NCBI GenBank assembly: GCA_902785985.1
Contig: CADABA010000022.1
Location: 1 to 52,188 of the forward strand
Direction of reading: 5' to 3'
DNA: 52,188 nucleotides
Source: an uncultured Lachnospiraceae bacterium
GTDB lineage: Bacteria; Bacillota; Clostridia; Lachnospirales; Lachnospiraceae
Positions 41,144 through 50,952 of this stretch are shown piece by piece. The translations under genes were made by a program, and so were the position numbers. The notes under the pieces were generated by a model. The model did not search any database. It worked only from the letters and a program-made list of their open reading frames with translations, and was not told the DNA's origin. The first letter of the stretch is position 1; each line of letters opens with the position of its first letter.

Positions 41144-43231
41144 TTGATTAAGAACATTGTCTTTGATATGGGCAAGGTGCTTCTTCAATATAATCCACGC
41201 GCTGTTTGTAAGCAGTATTGTCATTCACCGGAGGAAGAGGCGGTCGTTTTACACGAGCTCTTTGAAGGACCGGAGTGGGTCCTTATGGATAAGGGTGAGA
41301 TGACGCCTGAGGAGAGCCTTGTGCAGATAAAGCAGAGGGTTCCGGAAAGATTCCATAAGGCTCTTTCGGACTGCCTTCGGAACTGGACGGTCTGCATGAT
41401 CCCGGTTCCCGGCGCGAAGGAATTTGTGAAGGAAGTCAGAAATGCAGGCTATGATCTCTATGTGCTGTCCAACGCAGCGCCTGCTTTTTATAACTATTTT
41501 CCAAAAGAATATCCTCTGGAGATCTTTGACGATATAGTCGTGTCCTGCGATATACACAAGCTGAAACCGGATCCGGCGATTTATCTTCACCTGCTCAGGT
41601 CCAATGAACTTCGTTCTCAGGAATGCCTTTTTATCGATGATTCCCCGGAAAATGTCGAGACGGCGAAGGATCTCGGGATGAAGGGAATGGTTTTTGACGG
41701 GGATTGGAAGAGGATCAGGGCGGAGCTCGGCGAAGGGATCTCGGAGGAGGAGACCATCGGGGCTACTCTTAAGCGAAGGCTTTCGGGCAGAAGGATCCGT
41801 ATTGTGCTGGCTGTTCTTATCGTTATCCTGCTGGCTTCCACGCTGCCGCTGGCCGCTTTTTACTCCTCCGACGGATATCGCTATGACAGACATATTCGTC
41901 AGGGAATTGCCTATATGAATGAGGAGCGCTATGATGAGGCGCTGAGTGAATTTTCAAAAGCGATCGACATAGACGATTCGCAGGCCCGGCCCTGGGTCCT
42001 CCGGGGAGATGTTTTCGTGCTGAAGGGGGATGATGCCAGGGCACTCAGGGAGTACGGTGTCGCGAAGAAACTTGCAGCGGACGATGAGGCGATCCAGGCG
42101 AAGATTGACGGCATCCAAACTTCAGAGAGCTCCGCTGAGAGTAAGGCTGCAGAATCGACAGCTGAAACGGAAGTGACGACGCAGACTGTACTTGAAGTGA
42201 AGGAAAGCGAAGAATCGCTTTCGCAGTATGAAGTTGCGGAAGGCGTGAAGGATCAGATCGGGTATACTCTGTATCCTCGGAGAAGGACCATTCATATTCG
42301 TGTGCAGACGCCTGATATGACCGAGCCTTTTGCGGAGACGTTCAATCAGGATTTCGGAGAGAACGTAAGCTGCAGACTCTATGCGGTCGACCTTGACACA
42401 AAGGACAGTTATCGGAACCTGGTCGCGGTGTATACGTTCGATACCGGGACAATGGTGACGCTTTTTGCTTACGGGCAGGGGAAGGTCACGGAGATCCCCT
42501 TTGCGGAAGGCGGAGCTGTAAGCGATTTTGTTCACAATGAGGTGCCGGGAGACGGCAGTATGTATGTTTTCCGGAACATGAAATCCCGGATTCCGGGGAG
42601 TAGTACACTTGTCGAGAAAAGAAAATTTCTGGTCAGTGATCTGAAGATCTTACCGGAAGATCCGAACGATAAAAATGCCGGTGAATCCCAGGTGGGTTCT
42701 ATTGAGAAGAAAGAGGGGAAAAGTGTCTTTAAGACTGGGATCAAGGCAAGACTCCTGAAATCCTGTCTTGTGAGTGTAGATAAAAAATGCACGGACACGA
42801 CGCTCACACTGAATGCCGGGACCGAGGTCGTGATTGACGGCCTGTACCGCATACCGGGTACAGGCGCTGCAGGGGCAGGCGATTACGAGCAAGAACTTAT
42901 TACTCTGCAATACTATGACGATGAGATAGACGGCTATTATGACAGGTATGGGAATTTCCTGATCGTTTATGAGGATTGGGACGGAACTTATGTGGTATTT
43001 GCTTATATAGACACAGCCTGGAATTTCCATGATATATCTGAGTATCCGTATTCTCTCACAGAGGCTTATACGACTTCAGCAGAAGGGACGGATGATGGAT
43101 TATTTCTTGATGCGGACGGTGTCTTCAGTTATCACATAAGATCCGGAGATTACGATGGCTGGGTCGAAGCGCAGTATATGGATCAGGCATTCGGAATGGC
43201 TGCTGCGAATACCTGGGAACAATATGAATGA
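41144..43231 (+). CDS. HAD-family phosphatase fused through a TM helix to a TPR and an extracytoplasmic domain
   Basis: A 695-aa three-part protein. Residues 1-205 form a complete HAD-IA phosphatase: MIKNIVFDMGKVLLQYNP (motif I in the DxG form known from YihX-like enzymes), VLSNAAP (motif II), KPDPAIYLHLL (motif III Lys) and CLFIDDSPENVETA (motif IV). Residues about 219-240 are a transmembrane helix. Residues about 248-325 contain two to three TPR repeats (GIAYMNEERYDEALSEFSKA), then a Ser/Glu/Thr linker and a ~330-aa domain I do not recognise. The HAD part would be cytosolic and the rest outside. One unbroken frame from a TTG with GGAGGAA. Confidence 0.78.
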   Translation: MIKNIVFDMGKVLLQYNPRAVCKQYCHSPEEEAVVLHELFEGPEWVLMDKGEMTPEESLVQIKQRVPERFHKALSDCLRNWTVCMIPVPGAKEFVKEVRNAGYDLYVLSNAAPAFYNYFPKEYPLEIFDDIVVSCDIHKLKPDPAIYLHLLRSNELRSQECLFIDDSPENVETAKDLGMKGMVFDGDWKRIRAELGEGISEEETIGATLKRRLSGRRIRIVLAVLIVILLASTLPLAAFYSSDGYRYDRHIRQGIAYMNEERYDEALSEFSKAIDIDDSQARPWVLRGDVFVLKGDDARALREYGVAKKLAADDEAIQAKIDGIQTSESSAESKAAESTAETEVTTQTVLEVKESEESLSQYEVAEGVKDQIGYTLYPRRRTIHIRVQTPDMTEPFAETFNQDFGENVSCRLYAVDLDTKDSYRNLVAVYTFDTGTMVTLFAYGQGKVTEIPFAEGGAVSDFVHNEVPGDGSMYVFRNMKSRIPGSSTLVEKRKFLVSDLKILPEDPNDKNAGESQVGSIEKKEGKSVFKTGIKARLLKSCLVSVDKKCTDTTLTLNAGTEVVIDGLYRIPGTGAAGAGDYEQELITLQYYDDEIDGYYDRYGNFLIVYEDWDGTYVVFAYIDTAWNFHDISEYPYSLTEAYTTSAEGTDDGLFLDADGVFSYHIRSGDYDGWVEAQYMDQAFGMAAANTWEQYE

Positions 43232-43306
43232 AAAGGGGGATTTCCGGGAACGTTCACTCGTTTCCGGGGTCCCTTTTTGCGTTCAGACAGGGAGTTTTGT
43301 TTGCCT

Positions 43307-43370
43307 CAGTGTGGGAAGATCTCTCTTTACGCAAGTGGCAGGAATGCGAGGCGTTCCTGATAAAAAATAC
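43307..43370 (+). repeat. Decayed P/R repeat
   Basis: CTCAGTGTGGGAAGATC resembles the left part of the P core and CAGGAATGCGAGGCGTTCCTG the last hairpin of the R element. They lie in P-R order in the 208-bp gap before the serine hydrolase gene. Confidence 0.45.
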
Positions 43371-43439
43371 CCCGGCGAATCCGGGAGAAAGGAACAATCC
43401 GATCATCACTGGGGATGACCGGGTCATAGAGTAATATAG

Positions 43440-45395
43440 ATGGCAAGATTTGATTTTGCGTTTTATCAGCTGTTATTCCGAATGCTTGGACGAAGGACCG
43501 GAGATATAAGCCGCGTAGAATATACTCCGCAGAAACCCGAATTTCTGGGGCTTCCGGTCAGTCAGCCCTTCCCGAGGGCAACGCCGGAGTCCCAGGGTGT
43601 TCGTTCTTCACATGTCATGGAGTATTTTCGGGCACTTGCCGATGACAGTGAGGCCAATCCGCATCACGCGATGGTCCTTCGGAACGGGTATGTGATCGGA
43701 GAATGCGCCTTCGGACCATGCGAGCGCGGAATGTGGCATATCACCCATTCCATGTGCAAATCTGTGACAGGGATGGCGATCGGCCTTCTTGTTGAGGAGG
43801 GAAAACTGGACCTCGATGAAAAAATCGGGGAGATATTTCCCGAGGACAGTACGACCTGGGGAATCCGCAGGAAGCAGCATGTGACGGTGCGCGACCTGCT
43901 CCGCATGACTTCCGGTGTGAGTCTTTCAGAGGCCGGTGCGATCTCCGGAAACAACTGGAAGCGTGAGTACCTGCAGTCGGCGACGAAGGAGCCGGCGGGC
44001 AGGAAGTTTCATTACAACAGCATGAATTCCTACATGCTCTCCGCAATTGTCACAAAACGGACAGGCGAGACCCTTTACGAGTACCTGAAGCCGAGGCTCT
44101 TTTTGCCGCTCGGTATCGATGAGGTCTTCTGGGAGGCATCTCCCGAGGGATATACGAAGGGCGGATGGGGGATGTTCCTGAAACCGGAGGATGCTGCAAA
44201 GCTCGGCCAGCTCTACCTGGACCTCGGGCGCTGGAACGGGCAGCAGATCATTCCTGCCGACTGGGTCCTGGAGTCGACAAAGAAGCAGATCGACAACGAT
44301 TCCTTCGGATATGGATACCATATCTGGATGGATGAGAGGGAAGGCAGCTTTGCCTACAACGGAATGCTCGGTCAGGATGTTGTTGTCTGCCCGGACGACG
44401 GGATCATCCTTGTGATCTTTGCGGGCAACCGTGAACTCACCCAGATGGGCAACCTTACGGATATCATGAGAGGATTCTGGGGCAAAGCCTACGAGCCTTC
44501 TGAGGAGGCGATTCCGGAGGATCCTGCGGCTTTTATGCGTCTTGAAAATGAAATACGGCGTCTTGAGGGCAAAAGCCGGAGTAACCCGGTCATCCTCCGG
44601 GGCGGGTGGCCCGGCAGGCGGCGTATGTTCGAAAATCGGATCGGAGTATCTTACGATGCCTTCCGTCAGGCTGTAAATGGGAAGAAATATGTTCTTGAGC
44701 AGCAGTATGTCGGGTTCTTCCCGCTCCTTATGCAGGTCTTCCACAATAACTTTACCGACGGGATCAGCGAGGTCTCCTTCGAGACGGAGCAGGATGCGCT
44801 TTTCATTTCCTTCCTGGAGGGAGAGACGGAGCATCGCCTGCAGGTCGGTTTCGAATCCTGGCAGAGGAACAGGATCCTGGAGCACGATGAGCCCTATCTC
44901 GTCGCGGTGAAGGGAAGTCTGAAGACGGATGAGAAAGACAGGTTGACGCTTATATTGGATGTGCATTTTCTTGAGGAGGCCTGTTCGAGAAAGTTCAAAT
45001 TCTTTTTTGAGAAGGGGAAGATCGAACTCCGCGTCACGGAGGCGCCCGGAGACGATATCATTATGGACGGAATTGCCTATGCAGGGGATCCGGAGTCCCT
45101 GAAGGGGATTCCCTTCCTTGGAAATGTAATGGATAAGGGCGGAATGTCCCTGCTTACCGGTTCGGTGATCGATCTCATTCATCCGGTCGTGTTCGGCAGG
45201 GAGGAAACAGCGGATCCTTCTGACAATATTCCGGATGCAGATGAGGAGCTTCTGCCTGTTTCAGAAGGAGAGGAAACGGAAGAATCAGACGTTTCGGAAA
45301 ACAGAGAGGAAGGATCGGTCGGAATTGCGCTCGCGGAGACAGCGGCAGATCAGGCCGGGAAGGCAGACACAGAGGATCCGGCAGAACTGCTTTGA
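43440..45395 (+). CDS. Serine hydrolase (class C beta-lactamase/PBP4-like family), long form
   Basis: The N-terminal ~380 residues are a beta-lactamase-like hydrolase: SMCK (SxxK) at 104-107, a YNS motif in KFHYNSMNSYML, and FGYGYHIWMDERE with FAYNGMLGQDV in the third-motif region. The family includes esterases, D-aminopeptidases and penicillin-binding proteins. About 250 residues follow that form a beta-rich domain, and then an acidic Glu/Asp/Thr-rich tail (about 585-651). No signal peptide is visible, so it is likely cytosolic. The ribosome site before 43440 is weak. Confidence 0.78.
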   Translation: MARFDFAFYQLLFRMLGRRTGDISRVEYTPQKPEFLGLPVSQPFPRATPESQGVRSSHVMEYFRALADDSEANPHHAMVLRNGYVIGECAFGPCERGMWHITHSMCKSVTGMAIGLLVEEGKLDLDEKIGEIFPEDSTTWGIRRKQHVTVRDLLRMTSGVSLSEAGAISGNNWKREYLQSATKEPAGRKFHYNSMNSYMLSAIVTKRTGETLYEYLKPRLFLPLGIDEVFWEASPEGYTKGGWGMFLKPEDAAKLGQLYLDLGRWNGQQIIPADWVLESTKKQIDNDSFGYGYHIWMDEREGSFAYNGMLGQDVVVCPDDGIILVIFAGNRELTQMGNLTDIMRGFWGKAYEPSEEAIPEDPAAFMRLENEIRRLEGKSRSNPVILRGGWPGRRRMFENRIGVSYDAFRQAVNGKKYVLEQQYVGFFPLLMQVFHNNFTDGISEVSFETEQDALFISFLEGETEHRLQVGFESWQRNRILEHDEPYLVAVKGSLKTDEKDRLTLILDVHFLEEACSRKFKFFFEKGKIELRVTEAPGDDIIMDGIAYAGDPESLKGIPFLGNVMDKGGMSLLTGSVIDLIHPVVFGREETADPSDNIPDADEELLPVSEGEETEESDVSENREEGSVGIALAETAADQAGKADTEDPAELL

Positions 45396-45416
45396 AATTC
45401 GGACAGAGGAAGAGGC

Positions 45417-45475
45417 TTTTTTTGCATTGAATTATTGTCATTTTTACACAAAACATATGCAAAAAGGAGTATAAT
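45417..45475 (+). promoter_or_regulatory. Promoter region of the nucleoside catabolic operon
   Basis: A strong -10 TATAAT (45470-45475) with no good -35 (CACAAA at 17-bp spacing, TTTACA at 21). The inverted repeat TTTTTGCAT (45419-45427) / ATGCAAAAA (45457-45465), 29 bp apart, overlaps the -35 to -10 interval. This suits regulator-dependent or repressed expression. Confidence 0.5.
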
Positions 45476-45558
45476 ATATTTGCGATTTTCATAAATTCTG
45501 GATGCGAATCCTATATGGTTCTCCACATCCGAATGATGCGTGGAAAGGAGCGGTGACA

Positions 45559-46338
45559 ATGATCAATTATTCGGAGGATCAAGGCAGGCAGTATCATATT
45601 CAGGTCGCACCGGGAGAAGTCGGTGAATACGTTCTCCTGCCGGGCGATCCGAAAAGGTGCAGCAAAATCGCAGCTTATTTTGAAGACCCCGTTCTGGTGG
45701 CAGATAACAGAGAATATGTTACCTACACGGGAACGCTTGACGGAAAACCTGTGAGTGTGACATCGACGGGAATCGGAGGACCGTCCGCTTCGATCGCCAT
45801 GGAGGAGCTCGTCCGCTGCGGGGCAAAGAACTTCATCCGGATCGGGACATGCGGAGGAATGCAGAAGGAGATCGAGAGCGGTGATATCGTCATCGCGACA
45901 GGCGCGATCCGCATGGAAGGGACGAGCAAAGAGTACGCCCCGATCGAGTATCCTGCCGTTCCGGACTTTGATGTGACCAATGCACTCGCGGACGCCGCGA
46001 AAAAGCTGGGTATGCGGTATCATACCGGCGTTGTTCAGTGCAAGGATGCATTTTACGGACAGCATGAGCCGGAGACAAAGGCCGTGTACTGGGAACTCGA
46101 AAACAAATGGGAAGCCTGGAAGCGCATGGGCTGTAAAGCTTCCGAGATGGAGAGTGCAGCGCTCTTTATAGTGGGCAGCCTGCTCAGAGTCCGCGTGGGA
46201 TCCGTATTTCTTGTCATGGCAAATCAGGAGCGCGCGAAAGCCGGGCTCCCGAATCCTGTTGTGCATGACACGGACGGTGCGATCAAAACGGCAATAGAGG
46301 CAATCAGGATACTTATGGGACAGGAGAAAGGGGAATAA
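45559..46338 (+). CDS. udp: Uridine phosphorylase family nucleoside phosphorylase
   Basis: Phosphorolyses uridine (possibly also deoxyuridine/thymidine) to base and (deoxy)ribose-1-phosphate. The 259-aa protein is of the NP-I family: [16 protein letters not shown] (phosphate loop), [33 protein letters not shown] (nucleoside/phosphate site) and [17 protein letters not shown] (ribose site). ATG 45559 follows AAAGGAG; a longer frame adds 19 unrelated residues. First gene of a five-gene operon with two-base spacing to deoD. Confidence 0.85.
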   Translation: MINYSEDQGRQYHIQVAPGEVGEYVLLPGDPKRCSKIAAYFEDPVLVADNREYVTYTGTLDGKPVSVTSTGIGGPSASIAMEELVRCGAKNFIRIGTCGGMQKEIESGDIVIATGAIRMEGTSKEYAPIEYPAVPDFDVTNALADAAKKLGMRYHTGVVQCKDAFYGQHEPETKAVYWELENKWEAWKRMGCKASEMESAALFIVGSLLRVRVGSVFLVMANQERAKAGLPNPVVHDTDGAIKTAIEAIRILMGQEKGE

Positions 46339-46340
46339 CT

Positions 46341-47066
46341 ATGAGTAAAGATCAGATTCCGACACCACACATCAACGCGAAATACGGAGATTTTGCGGAT
46401 ACGGTGCTTCTGCCGGGAGATCCGCTCAGGGCGAAGCTTGTCGCAGAGACATTTCTTGAGGATGCAAAACAGGTGACCGGTGTCCGCGGAGCGCTCGGAT
46501 TTACGGGTCTTTATAAGGGAGAGCGCGTATCCGTCATGGGGACCGGCATGGGAATGCCGTCCATTGGCATTTACTCCTATGAGCTTTATAACTTTTACGA
46601 TGTAAAGAACCTGGTACGGATCGGATCGGCCGGATCGATCAGTGACAGAGTTCATGTCATGGATATCGTACTCGGACAGGGAGCGTGCACGAACTCCTCC
46701 TTTGTGAACACCTTCAAACTTCCCGGAACTTTTGCTCCGATCGCAGACTGGGATCTTCTCGAGACGACAGCAAAGACAGCGAAGGAGATCGGAATTAACA
46801 CGGTCGTCGGAAATATTTTATCGAGCGATGTCTTTTACGGGGATGATCCTTCCGACAGTGACCGTTGGAGAAAGATGGGCGTCCTGTGCATTGAGATGGA
46901 GGCAGCGGCCCTCTATATGAATGCTGCCCGCTGCGGAAAGAAGGCGCTCACGATCCTTACGATTTCCGATGAGATTTACACAGGAAAGGCATTGAGTGCG
47001 GAAGACAGACAGAACTCTTTCAAGGATATGATGAGACTTGCACTGGAATCAGCTATTCGTTTCTGA
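46341..47066 (+). CDS. deoD: Purine-nucleoside phosphorylase, DeoD type
   Basis: Hexameric PNP that converts purine (deoxy)nucleosides and phosphate to base and (deoxy)ribose-1-phosphate. The 241-aa protein has TPHINAKYGDFADTVLLPGDPLRAK, the GMGMPSIGIYSYEL block, RIGSAGSI, and CIEMEAAALYMNAARCGKKALTILTISDEI with the catalytic Asp. This matches the DeoD group rather than the trimeric PunA group. It lies two bases after udp, with its own AAAGGGG site. Confidence 0.95.
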   Translation: MSKDQIPTPHINAKYGDFADTVLLPGDPLRAKLVAETFLEDAKQVTGVRGALGFTGLYKGERVSVMGTGMGMPSIGIYSYELYNFYDVKNLVRIGSAGSISDRVHVMDIVLGQGACTNSSFVNTFKLPGTFAPIADWDLLETTAKTAKEIGINTVVGNILSSDVFYGDDPSDSDRWRKMGVLCIEMEAAALYMNAARCGKKALTILTISDEIYTGKALSAEDRQNSFKDMMRLALESAIRF

Positions 47067-47120
47067 TGACACGGGCGGCATCTGCTGCTTCGGAACATTG
47101 ACGATTCATGGAGGTTAATT

Positions 47121-47780
47121 ATGGAAATCAAAGAGATTCTTATGCATGTGGACCATACGGATCTTCGGCCGGATGCGCGATGGGCGGATATCAAAAATCT
47201 GTGCGATGACGCGATCCGGTACGGGACGGCATCGGTATGTATTCCGGCGGCTTATGTCAGGCGCGCGAAGGAATACGTGGAAGGGAAAATGAAGATCTGT
47301 ACCGTCGTCGGCTTCCCGGGCGGTTATACGACCACTGCTGCGAAAGTCTTCGAGGCCTCAGACGCCATCGGAAACGGTGCGGATGAGATCGATATGGTCA
47401 TCAATATCGGGTGGGCGAAGGACGGCTATTTCGACGCCATCACGAAGGAGATCAAAGCACTTAAAGCGGCGTGCGGAGATCATGTGCTGAAGGTCATCAT
47501 CGAGACCTGCCTTCTGACAGAGGAGGAAAAAATCGCTCTCTGCGGCTGCGTCACGGAGGCAAAAGCTGATTATATCAAGACATCGACCGGATTCTCCACC
47601 GCCGGAGCTACCTTTGAGGACATAGCCCTGTTCAGGGAGCATATCGGTCCTGCCGTGAAAATGAAAGCCGCCGGCGGTATCAGCTCACTGGAGGATGCAG
47701 AACATTTCCTTGAGCTCGGAGCGGACAGGCTTGGTACAAGCCGTGTGGTAAAGATTGCAAAGAGTCTGGAGGCTGATTGA
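47121..47780 (+). CDS. deoC: Deoxyribose-phosphate aldolase
   Basis: Class I aldolase that splits 2-deoxyribose-5-phosphate into glyceraldehyde-3-phosphate and acetaldehyde. The 219-aa protein begins [19 protein letters not shown] and has [37 protein letters not shown] with the Schiff-base Lys at 153, and [11 protein letters not shown] with the second active-site Lys. ATGGAGG precedes it. It supplies the last step for deoxyribose from DeoD/Udp after DeoB. Confidence 0.95.
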   Translation: MEIKEILMHVDHTDLRPDARWADIKNLCDDAIRYGTASVCIPAAYVRRAKEYVEGKMKICTVVGFPGGYTTTAAKVFEASDAIGNGADEIDMVINIGWAKDGYFDAITKEIKALKAACGDHVLKVIIETCLLTEEEKIALCGCVTEAKADYIKTSTGFSTAGATFEDIALFREHIGPAVKMKAAGGISSLEDAEHFLELGADRLGTSRVVKIAKSLEAD

Positions 47781-47784
47781 TATT

Positions 47785-48195
47785 ATGCAGGATGAAACGA
47801 TCCGGATACTTGTCAGAAGAGCGATGGACATGCTGTCGATGTCTTATGTACCCTACAGCCATTTTCATGTAGGTGCGGCTCTCCTTACAAAAAGCGGAAA
47901 AGTCTATGGCGGCTGCAATATTGAAAACAAAGCATATTCCCCGACGATCTGCGCAGAACGAACTGCCATTTTCAAGGCGGTATCCGAGGGTGAGACGGAA
48001 TTTCAGGCAATCTGCATAGTGGGCGGACCGGACGGAATCGTTGCAGATCACTGTCCGCCGTGCGGAGTGTGCCGGCAGGTCATGTCTGAGTTCTGTGAAC
48101 CGGATACATTTCTGATCATCCTTGCAAGGACAGAGGAAGACTATAAGGTATATACCCTGCGGGAGATGCTTCCGTTCCGGTTCGATTTGATCTGA
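47785..48195 (+). CDS. cdd: Cytidine deaminase
   Basis: Hydrolyses cytidine and deoxycytidine to uridine forms for Udp. The 136-aa protein has SMSYVPYSHFHVGAALL, a CAERTAIFKA zinc/catalytic Glu motif and PPCGVCRQV with two further Cys ligands, which together define the homotetrameric Cys-liganded enzyme. ATG 47785 lies four bases after the deoC stop, with GGAGG 12 bases upstream, a slightly long spacing. Confidence 0.93.
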   Translation: MQDETIRILVRRAMDMLSMSYVPYSHFHVGAALLTKSGKVYGGCNIENKAYSPTICAERTAIFKAVSEGETEFQAICIVGGPDGIVADHCPPCGVCRQVMSEFCEPDTFLIILARTEEDYKVYTLREMLPFRFDLI

Positions 48196-48273
48196 ATCGA
48201 CAGTGCGGGAGAGCAGGAGCCGTTCGATCTCAGATACGGGAAGTTCAGTCATTTAGAAGAGGGAGGTAAGCGA

Positions 48274-49467
48274 ATGAGCAGATTTGACCGGGTATTTGTC
48301 GTAGTCATTGATTCCATGGGAATCGGAGATGGCCCGGATGCTGCCGATTTTGGGGACAGCGGAGCAGATACATTAGGCCATATTGCCGAGACTGTGGGGA
48401 CATTCCTGATCCCGAATCTCGTCTCGATGGGAATCGCCGATATAAAACCGCTTGCCGGCATTAAGCCTGCCGGGAGACCGCTCGGATATGCATGCCGGAT
48501 GACGGAGAAGAGCAGCGGCAAGGATACGATGACGGGTCACTGGGAGATGATGGGTGTCCATACAACCAAGCCCTTCATCACATTTACGGATACAGGATTT
48601 CCCCCGGAACTTATTAAGCTTCTCGAGGAAAAGAGCGGGCGCGAAGTTGTCTGCAATGCATCCGCCAGCGGCACCGTCGTCCTGGATGAATATGCGGAGG
48701 ACGAGATCTATCATAATAAGATGATTGTTTATACATCCGCCGATTCGGTCCTCCAGATCTGCGGGAATGAGGAGACGTTCGGTCTTCAGAATCTCTACGA
48801 TATCTGTGAATATGCCCGCGAGATCACTCTGCGGGATGAGTGGAGAGTCGGCCGGGTGATCGCGCGTCCCTATGTCGGGAAGCACCGCGGTGAATTCGTC
48901 CGGACAGCGAACCGTCACGACCTTGCGCTCAGTCCGACCAATCCTACGGCGCTTGATGCGCTGAAAGAGGCTGGATTTGATGTAATTTCCGTCGGAAAGA
49001 TCGCAGATATTTTCAATACCTGCGGTATCACGGAGGGCGTGAAGTCGAAGTCCTCTGTCCACGGAATGGAGCAGACGATCGATATCTGCAGGAGAGATGA
49101 CTGGAAGGGCGTATGCTTCACGAATCTTGTCGATTTTGACGCCTTGTGGGGTCATCGCAGAAATGTGCAGGGATATGCACAGGAGATCGTCCGCTTTGAT
49201 GTGAAGCTCGGAGAGCTCCTCTCGGAAATGAAAGAGACAGATCTGCTTATGATCACCGCAGACCATGGCAATGATCCGACTTATACCGGGACAGACCACA
49301 CGAGAGAGCAGGTTCCGCTTCTTATGTACTCCCCGTCCATGAAGGAGGGCGGTGTGCTTCCGGAGACGGACAGCTTTGCGGTGATCGGCTGTACGATCGC
49401 GGAGAATTTCGGCGTGGAGATGCCTGCCGGAACGATCGGATCCTCGATTCTCGATAAGCTTGTGTGA
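48274..49467 (+). CDS. deoB: Phosphopentomutase
   Basis: Mn-dependent alkaline-phosphatase-fold mutase that converts (deoxy)ribose-1-phosphate to the 5-phosphate, linking the phosphorylases to DeoC and the pentose pathway. The 397-aa protein shows [20 protein letters not shown] (metal Asp), [12 protein letters not shown] with the phosphorylated Thr, [14 protein letters not shown], and [18 protein letters not shown] with metal ligands. GAGGGAGG precedes the ATG. Last gene of the operon. Confidence 0.95.
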   Translation: MSRFDRVFVVVIDSMGIGDGPDAADFGDSGADTLGHIAETVGTFLIPNLVSMGIADIKPLAGIKPAGRPLGYACRMTEKSSGKDTMTGHWEMMGVHTTKPFITFTDTGFPPELIKLLEEKSGREVVCNASASGTVVLDEYAEDEIYHNKMIVYTSADSVLQICGNEETFGLQNLYDICEYAREITLRDEWRVGRVIARPYVGKHRGEFVRTANRHDLALSPTNPTALDALKEAGFDVISVGKIADIFNTCGITEGVKSKSSVHGMEQTIDICRRDDWKGVCFTNLVDFDALWGHRRNVQGYAQEIVRFDVKLGELLSEMKETDLLMITADHGNDPTYTGTDHTREQVPLLMYSPSMKEGGVLPETDSFAVIGCTIAENFGVEMPAGTIGSSILDKLV

Positions 49468-49619
49468 GACCGGGATCCGTTGCCCCGGAAGAATGCAGAA
49501 ATGTACAGGACCGTCCGGGAATCGACACGGGGCGACTGTCCGGCGCTTCGATCTGTGATGAAAGAGTGCATCTGATCCATAAATATGAATCCTTTTTTTA
49601 AAATACAGAAGGAAAAACA

Positions 49620-49648
49620 TGGACATCAATGATTTAACGTGCTAAAAT
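49620..49648 (+). promoter_or_regulatory. Sigma-A promoter of the paaK-ACT pair
   Basis: TGGACA, 17-bp spacer, TAAAAT; predicted start near 49656, about 28 bp before the paaK ATG. Confidence 0.75.
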
Positions 49649-49683
49649 CACCCTAATGTTGGTTCAAAAAAAGGAGAATTATT

Positions 49684-50880
49684 ATGGGAAATTATTTTAC
49701 ACCTGAGAAGGAAACTGCGTCCCGTGAACAGATCACACAATGGCAGACTGCAGGATTCCTGGATGCTGTGAAGCGGGTATATGAGAATGTTCCGTATTAC
49801 CGCGAAAAGATGGAGGAGAAGGGAGTTACGCCGGACGATATCAAAGATCTTTCCGATCTTTCGAAGCTTCCGTTCCTGACAAAGGACGATCTTCGCGAAG
49901 CTTATCCGTACGGCCTGATGGCAAGACCGCTCTCTGACTGTGTCCGCATTCACTCCACATCCGGAACGACAGGGCGCAGGGTAGTTGCATTTTACACGGA
50001 AAATGATATCCGTATGTGGGATGAGTGCTGTGCAAGAGCGCTCGTCGCTGCAGGCGGAACAAAGGATGACGTCGTCCAGGTATCCTATGGATTCGGTCTC
50101 TTCACCGGAGGTGCGGGACTGAACGGCGGTTCCCACATGCTCGGATCGCTCACGCTTCCGATGTCATCCGGCAATACGGACCGTCAGATCCAGTTCATGA
50201 CGGATCTGGGTGCTACGATCCTGTGCTGCACACCTTCTTATGCAGCTTACCTGGCTGAATCGATCAATGAGAGAGGGGTCCGTGACCGGATCCGGCTGAA
50301 GGCGGGTATCTTCGGCGCAGAGGCATGGACAGAGGAGATGCGCCATGATATCGAGAAGGCTCTCGGCATCAAGGCGTATGATATTTACGGACTCACGGAA
50401 ATTTCAGGACCGGGCGTGGCTTTCGAGTGCGAGGAACAGGCCGGCATGCATATCAATGAGGACTATTTCATCGTCGAGGTCATCGATCCCAAGACAGGCG
50501 AGGTCCTTCCGGAAGGCGAAAAAGGTGAGCTCGTATTCACATCCTTCGCGAAGGAAGCGTTCCCGCTGATCCGTTACCGCACGAAGGATATCGGTATCCT
50601 GAACCATGAGAAATGTTCCTGCGGAAGGACATTTGTCAGAATGACCAAGCCGCTCGGACGTTCGGATGATATGCTCATTGTCAAGGGCGTCAACGTATTC
50701 CCGAGCCAGATCGAGACAGTTCTTCTCAATCATGGCTATGCCGCAAATTATCAGATCGTCGTCGACCGCGTGAACAACAGCGATACGATCGAAGTCCGCG
50801 TAGAGATGACTCCCGAGATGTTCTCCGACGAAGTCGGTAAGGTCCGCGTAATTGATAAGAGAAACCTGTATAAGGGCTGA
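49684..50880 (+). CDS. paaK: Phenylacetate-CoA ligase, with internal C-terminal deletion
   Basis: Acyl-adenylate-forming ligase that activates phenylacetate or another aryl acid as a CoA thioester. STSGTTGRRV (P-loop) is at about 97-106, YGLTEISGPG near 240, the Cys pair CSCGRT near 315, and RYRTKDIG and GRSDDMLIVKGVNVFPSQIE all match. The 398-aa length is about 35-40 residues short. After EMTPEMFSDEV the sequence jumps to GKVRVIDKRNLYKG, the normal family end (GKA-x-RVIDKR), so an in-frame deletion removed most of the final strand-helix region of the C-terminal domain, including the usual catalytic loop neighbourhood. Activity may be lost. The adjacent ACT gene is also damaged. Confidence 0.88.
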   Translation: MGNYFTPEKETASREQITQWQTAGFLDAVKRVYENVPYYREKMEEKGVTPDDIKDLSDLSKLPFLTKDDLREAYPYGLMARPLSDCVRIHSTSGTTGRRVVAFYTENDIRMWDECCARALVAAGGTKDDVVQVSYGFGLFTGGAGLNGGSHMLGSLTLPMSSGNTDRQIQFMTDLGATILCCTPSYAAYLAESINERGVRDRIRLKAGIFGAEAWTEEMRHDIEKALGIKAYDIYGLTEISGPGVAFECEEQAGMHINEDYFIVEVIDPKTGEVLPEGEKGELVFTSFAKEAFPLIRYRTKDIGILNHEKCSCGRTFVRMTKPLGRSDDMLIVKGVNVFPSQIETVLLNHGYAANYQIVVDRVNNSDTIEVRVEMTPEMFSDEVGKVRVIDKRNLYKG

Positions 50881-50952
50881 TGTGTTTTTGAAACTGTAAA
50901 TGTACGGCTTTCCAAAGCCTGTTATTCGATGTTCATGGAAGGAGAAAAGCAA

